Shown piece by piece: positions 6,572 through 8,170 of a stretch of 8,170 bases of DNA. This DNA comes from Pseudobdellovibrio sp. (GTDB lineage Bacteria > Bdellovibrionota > Bdellovibrionia > Bdellovibrionales > Bdellovibrionaceae). A program made the translations under genes and the position numbers. Location: positions 1-8,170 of the forward strand of contig JANWIU010000064.1 in assembly GCA_025449725.1 (NCBI GenBank), given 5' to 3'. How positions within the stretch are numbered: the first letter of the stretch is position 1; each line of letters starts with the position of its first letter. Under the pieces are notes generated by a model that saw only the letters and a list, made by a program, of their open reading frames with translations, was not told the DNA's origin and did no database searches.

Positions 6572-6605
6572 GCCTGGATTAAGAAAATTTTAAATTAATC
6601 CAGGC
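6572..6605 (-). promoter_or_regulatory. 11-bp perfect inverted repeat over the ribosome-binding region
   Basis: GCCTGGATTAA and its exact complement are separated by 12 bases (loop largely A/T, itself able to pair AAAATTTT). On the minus strand the 3' arm ends six bases before ATG 6565, so its AGGC is the front of the only candidate Shine-Dalgarno, AGGCGAG. No T-run follows on the minus strand, so it is a poor intrinsic terminator. The likelier roles are control of translation of the downstream gene, mRNA stabilisation after the upstream gene, or a protein-binding site. Confidence 0.6.
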
Positions 6606-6620
6606 TGTGTGCAAGAGATA

Positions 6621-7007
6621 TTATCTCCAGTCTATGTTGATCCCAGCACAGTAAACTTGAGGAACAACATAATAAACAGTTAAAGCAACCTTTGGAGCAC
6701 TAGTTAATACAGAACCCGCTTGTTGTGCATACACTCTTATAAGTTCACGGCCGCGGGCAGCGCAATAAGACCATCCAAAATCAACCATTTCCTGTCCTAA
6801 ACGCTGAGTTTTAGAAATACCAGAAGAAGTTAAGTTGCCGGCATCATCAAAATCATAGCCTTTATAAAGTGTAACATTGAATTTTTGCGGAGGGTTTAAG
6901 TAGTACATTTTTGCAGGAGAATATGAAGGGTCGTTATACATTAATGCATTCGCGTTTATGCTTACTAAGTTGATAACTAACATTAAAGTTGTGATAATTG
7001 CTTTCAT
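6621..7007 (-). CDS. Small exported protein of unknown function
   Basis: A 128-residue protein I do not recognise. The start at 7007 is set by a strong GGAGGGG at 7011-7017 and by the signal peptide that begins exactly there; the frame is open further upstream but that extension has no such support. Residues 1-21 (MKAIITTLMLVINLVSINANA) read as a Sec signal peptide: one Lys, a hydrophobic core, and ANA before the predicted cut. The mature part of about 107 residues is Tyr-rich, with Cys82 and Cys120 that could form a disulfide in the periplasm. The C-terminal half has alternating hydrophobic runs (KVALTVYYVVPQVYCAGI) suggesting beta structure. It is followed after 55 bases by the membrane-protein gene on the same strand, so the two could be co-transcribed. 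Confidence 0.85.
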   Translation of the reverse strand: MKAIITTLMLVINLVSINANALMYNDPSYSPAKMYYLNPPQKFNVTLYKGYDFDDAGNLTSSGISKTQRLGQEMVDFGWSYCAARGRELIRVYAQQAGSVLTSAPKVALTVYYVVPQVYCAGINIDWR

Positions 7008-7010
7008 TTT

Positions 7011-7017
7011 CCCCTCC
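7011..7017 (-). promoter_or_regulatory. Strong Shine-Dalgarno GGAGGGG deciding the start at 7007
   Basis: Minus-strand GGTGGAGGGGAAAATG: GGAGG sits five bases before the ATG, the best ribosome-binding site in the window. It favours the 128-residue form that begins with a signal peptide over the 167-residue extended frame. Confidence 0.8.
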
Positions 7018-7246
7018 ACCAGGTACTTATTGTTACAAATACGTAATTGCAAAGGACGGGCACAGTCTGGAATCGAACATGGTGCAAGTAACGTGAGAAT
7101 TTTCAGAAAAATACGTAAAGCCATTTTTTTGCTGTCGAAAAATTTTACGTAATACTACTTTGAGTCGGAATTCGTATTGAAGTGGCACAATTTTTAGATG
7201 TGATTCGCTTATAGCAATTATAAATTTTCTGTGGAGCATTTGAAAT

Positions 7247-7330
7247 ATGGCTTTTCTAATAACGTACAGAAGATTGACGAAGCGTTTTGAATTGAGACAA
7301 GTAAACCGCAGCCGTCGTAAAAAAGATTAA
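7247..7330 (+). CDS. Weak candidate for a 27-aa basic peptide
   Basis: A plus-strand frame of 27 codons starts at ATG 7247, with GTGGAG at 7231-7236 as a Shine-Dalgarno that is rather far away (10 bases). The product is strongly basic, with eight Arg, four Lys and an RSRRKKD end. No membrane segment. It runs towards the tRNA on the opposite strand. Such frames arise by chance in AT-rich spacers, and nothing else supports this one. Confidence 0.15.
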   Translation: MAFLITYRRLTKRFELRQVNRSRRKKD

Positions 7331-7337
7331 AAGAATT

Positions 7338-7414
<77 letters not shown>

Positions 7415-7433
7415 ACTGTTGAAACGAAGGTCT

Positions 7434-7462
7434 TTTTTAAATTCCAGTCGTGCAAAAGTCAA
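7434..7462 (-). promoter_or_regulatory. Sigma-70 promoter of tRNA-Met
   Basis: On the minus strand TTGACT (7457-7462, five of six to TTGACA) and TAAAAA (7434-7439, four of six to TATAAT) are 17 bases apart. The -10 ends 19 bases before the mature 5' end, leaving a leader of about 12 bases for RNase P to remove. No GC-rich stringent discriminator is seen. Confidence 0.65.
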
Positions 7463-7521
7463 TAAAACCGCGGATTTCGCTTAAAAAGGTCCTATCTACG
7501 GGTAATTTAACGGTAATTTGC

Positions 7522-8170
7522 CTAATTCTGCTGCTGTTGTTGTTGCAGATATTCCAGATTCTGAAGCAATCCCGGCGGTAACCCGTTTGATGGCACCACA
7601 GTCGGTTGTATAACAATTGTTCCTGGCCCGGTTGCCGTCGGAATAGTTAATGTAGGGGCTTCTACTGGCGCAATCGGAACAGAAGCGCCGGCAGCAGGTT
7701 GAATAGAGACGACTCCGCCAGCGGCTTGAACAGAAGAAGCTTCCATCGGTCCGACAGTACCGACTTCTGTTCCGCTAAGGCTATCAGCGATCTTTGGCAA
7801 GTCATTACCTTGGCAAGACATAACTGAAGTAGTTCTTCCTACAGAATCTTTATACTGAATGACAGCGGCATCTCTGAAAAATAAAATATATTTAACTGAA
7901 TCAAAATTATTCTCCAGCGCTTGGATTGTCGGTTCACTTCCACGTTGGCCCTTTTCGAATCCACTTCTTACCGAAATGAAGTGTTCGGCCTGGCTTGTTC
8001 GAAGTTTGATAGATGAAACATTGTTAACTGTTTGAATTAAAAAATGCCCGTCCCGAAGTGGCGGTCTTAAAGTTTCACCGGCTTGAAAGAATCGGCACTT
8101 CACCGGATAGCTCTGTTCAACTGCCAAGGCATTGCTGCCGGCAAAAATCAAAGTTGAAATTCCTAAAATT
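7522..8170 (-). CDS. Partial exported protein with Pro/Ala/Val-rich tail and poly-Gln end
   Basis: A minus-strand gene cut by the right edge; 215 residues are visible and the start lies beyond it. The visible start, ILGISTLIFAGSNALA, is the hydrophobic core and AxA end (NALA) of a Sec signal peptide, so the TTG at 8151 is an internal codon, not the start. The mature protein has a first region of about 100 residues (YPVKCRFFQAGETL to VMSCQG) with two Cys that may form a disulfide, then about 75 residues rich in Ala, Val, Pro, Thr and Gly, probably disordered, and ends with LQNLEYLQQQQQQN. The six-Gln run is coded by mixed CAA and CAG. I recognise no family. A periplasmic or cell-surface location is likely. 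Confidence 0.82.
   Translation of the reverse strand, partial: ILGISTLIFAGSNALAVEQSYPVKCRFFQAGETLRPPLRDGHFLIQTVNNVSSIKLRTSQAEHFISVRSGFEKGQRGSEPTIQALENNFDSVKYILFFRDAAVIQYKDSVGRTTSVMSCQGNDLPKIADSLSGTEVGTVGPMEASSVQAAGGVVSIQPAAGASVPIAPVEAPTLTIPTATGPGTIVIQPTVVPSNGLPPGLLQNLEYLQQQQQQN

Larger units (their letters stand above)
7008..7337. other. Gene-poor stretch between tRNA and the exported-protein gene
   Basis: These 330 bases hold no convincing gene. They contain the Shine-Dalgarno of the 7007 gene, three copies of the palindrome TACGTA (7040-7045, 7112-7117, 7146-7151) and one weak 27-codon plus-strand frame at 7247-7330. No clear promoter with good -35 and -10 hexamers stands out for the minus-strand gene. 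Downstream of the tRNA on its strand there are T-runs (near 7318-7335) but no stem, so no firm terminator for it. Confidence 0.5.

Noticed and set aside
7069..7078. GGAATCGAAC, resembling a tRNA T-arm on the minus strand
   Set aside because: The flanking bases do not pair as a T-stem (CATG against CCAGA) and no acceptor or anticodon arm follows, so it is neither a tRNA nor a clear relic.
7008..7124. N-terminal extension of the 128-aa protein (in-frame start at 7124)
   Set aside because: The signal peptide and strong Shine-Dalgarno both begin at 7007, and the added 39 residues look like translated spacer.
7501..7519. Direct repeat GGTAATTT twice, 11 bases apart, just beyond the right-edge gene's stop
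   Set aside because: Too short and AT-rich to support a site; no hairpin or terminator could be drawn with confidence.
8149..8151. TTG as start of the right-edge gene
   Set aside because: The frame stays open to the window edge and the preceding residues (ILGIST) complete the hydrophobic core of a signal peptide.

Overview
The window is moderately AT-rich bacterial DNA (roughly 40% GC by eye), with Shine-Dalgarno sites, tightly packed operons and a complete bacterial tRNA with encoded CCA. Several small exported or membrane-anchored proteins with Ser/Thr/Pro/Ala-rich tails, unlike any well-known family, suggest a Gram-negative host, perhaps Bdellovibrio-like. That lineage guess rests on style alone.

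Left two thirds (1-5973) is an accessory biosynthesis-like island. A plus-strand operon runs: a 77-residue peptide with a Tat-like N-terminus (529-762), a 133-residue protein of unknown family (762-1163), a divergent IucA/IucC-type (NIS) synthetase homologue (1160-2701), and two tandem paralogues (2725-4338, 4348-5973). Each paralogue carries an N-terminal PP-loop-like domain whose SGGxDS signature has become ENSFES, and a C-terminal 2OG-Fe(II) oxygenase domain of the 2OG-FeII_Oxy_5 type. The first three genes overlap by 1 and 4 bases and the last two follow after 23 and 9 bases, so they are probably co-transcribed. A minus-strand gene runs off the left edge (388 to 1). It has a reading frame homologous to the 133-residue protein, so the peptide gene sits between two divergent members of one small family. 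A Fur-box-like palindrome (418-432) lies in the divergent region.

Inference: the operon makes or modifies a small molecule or peptide, with the NIS-like enzyme as ATP-dependent ligase, the fusions as hydroxylases or modifiers, and the peptide as a possible substrate or exported partner. Siderophore-like chemistry is the simplest guess. No transporter, receptor or amine-forming enzyme is visible here, and the combination is not one I recognise.

The right third is minus-strand housekeeping or unknown content: a partial exported protein with a poly-Gln end (7522 past the right edge), tRNA-Met(CAT) with a recognisable promoter (7338-7462), a small exported protein (6621-7007), and a single-pass membrane protein (5993-6565) whose start is preceded by a perfect 11-bp hairpin. 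A terminator hairpin at 5961-5984 separates the two converging blocks. The 330 bases at 7008-7337 hold no convincing gene, only three TACGTA palindromes and one weak 27-codon frame.
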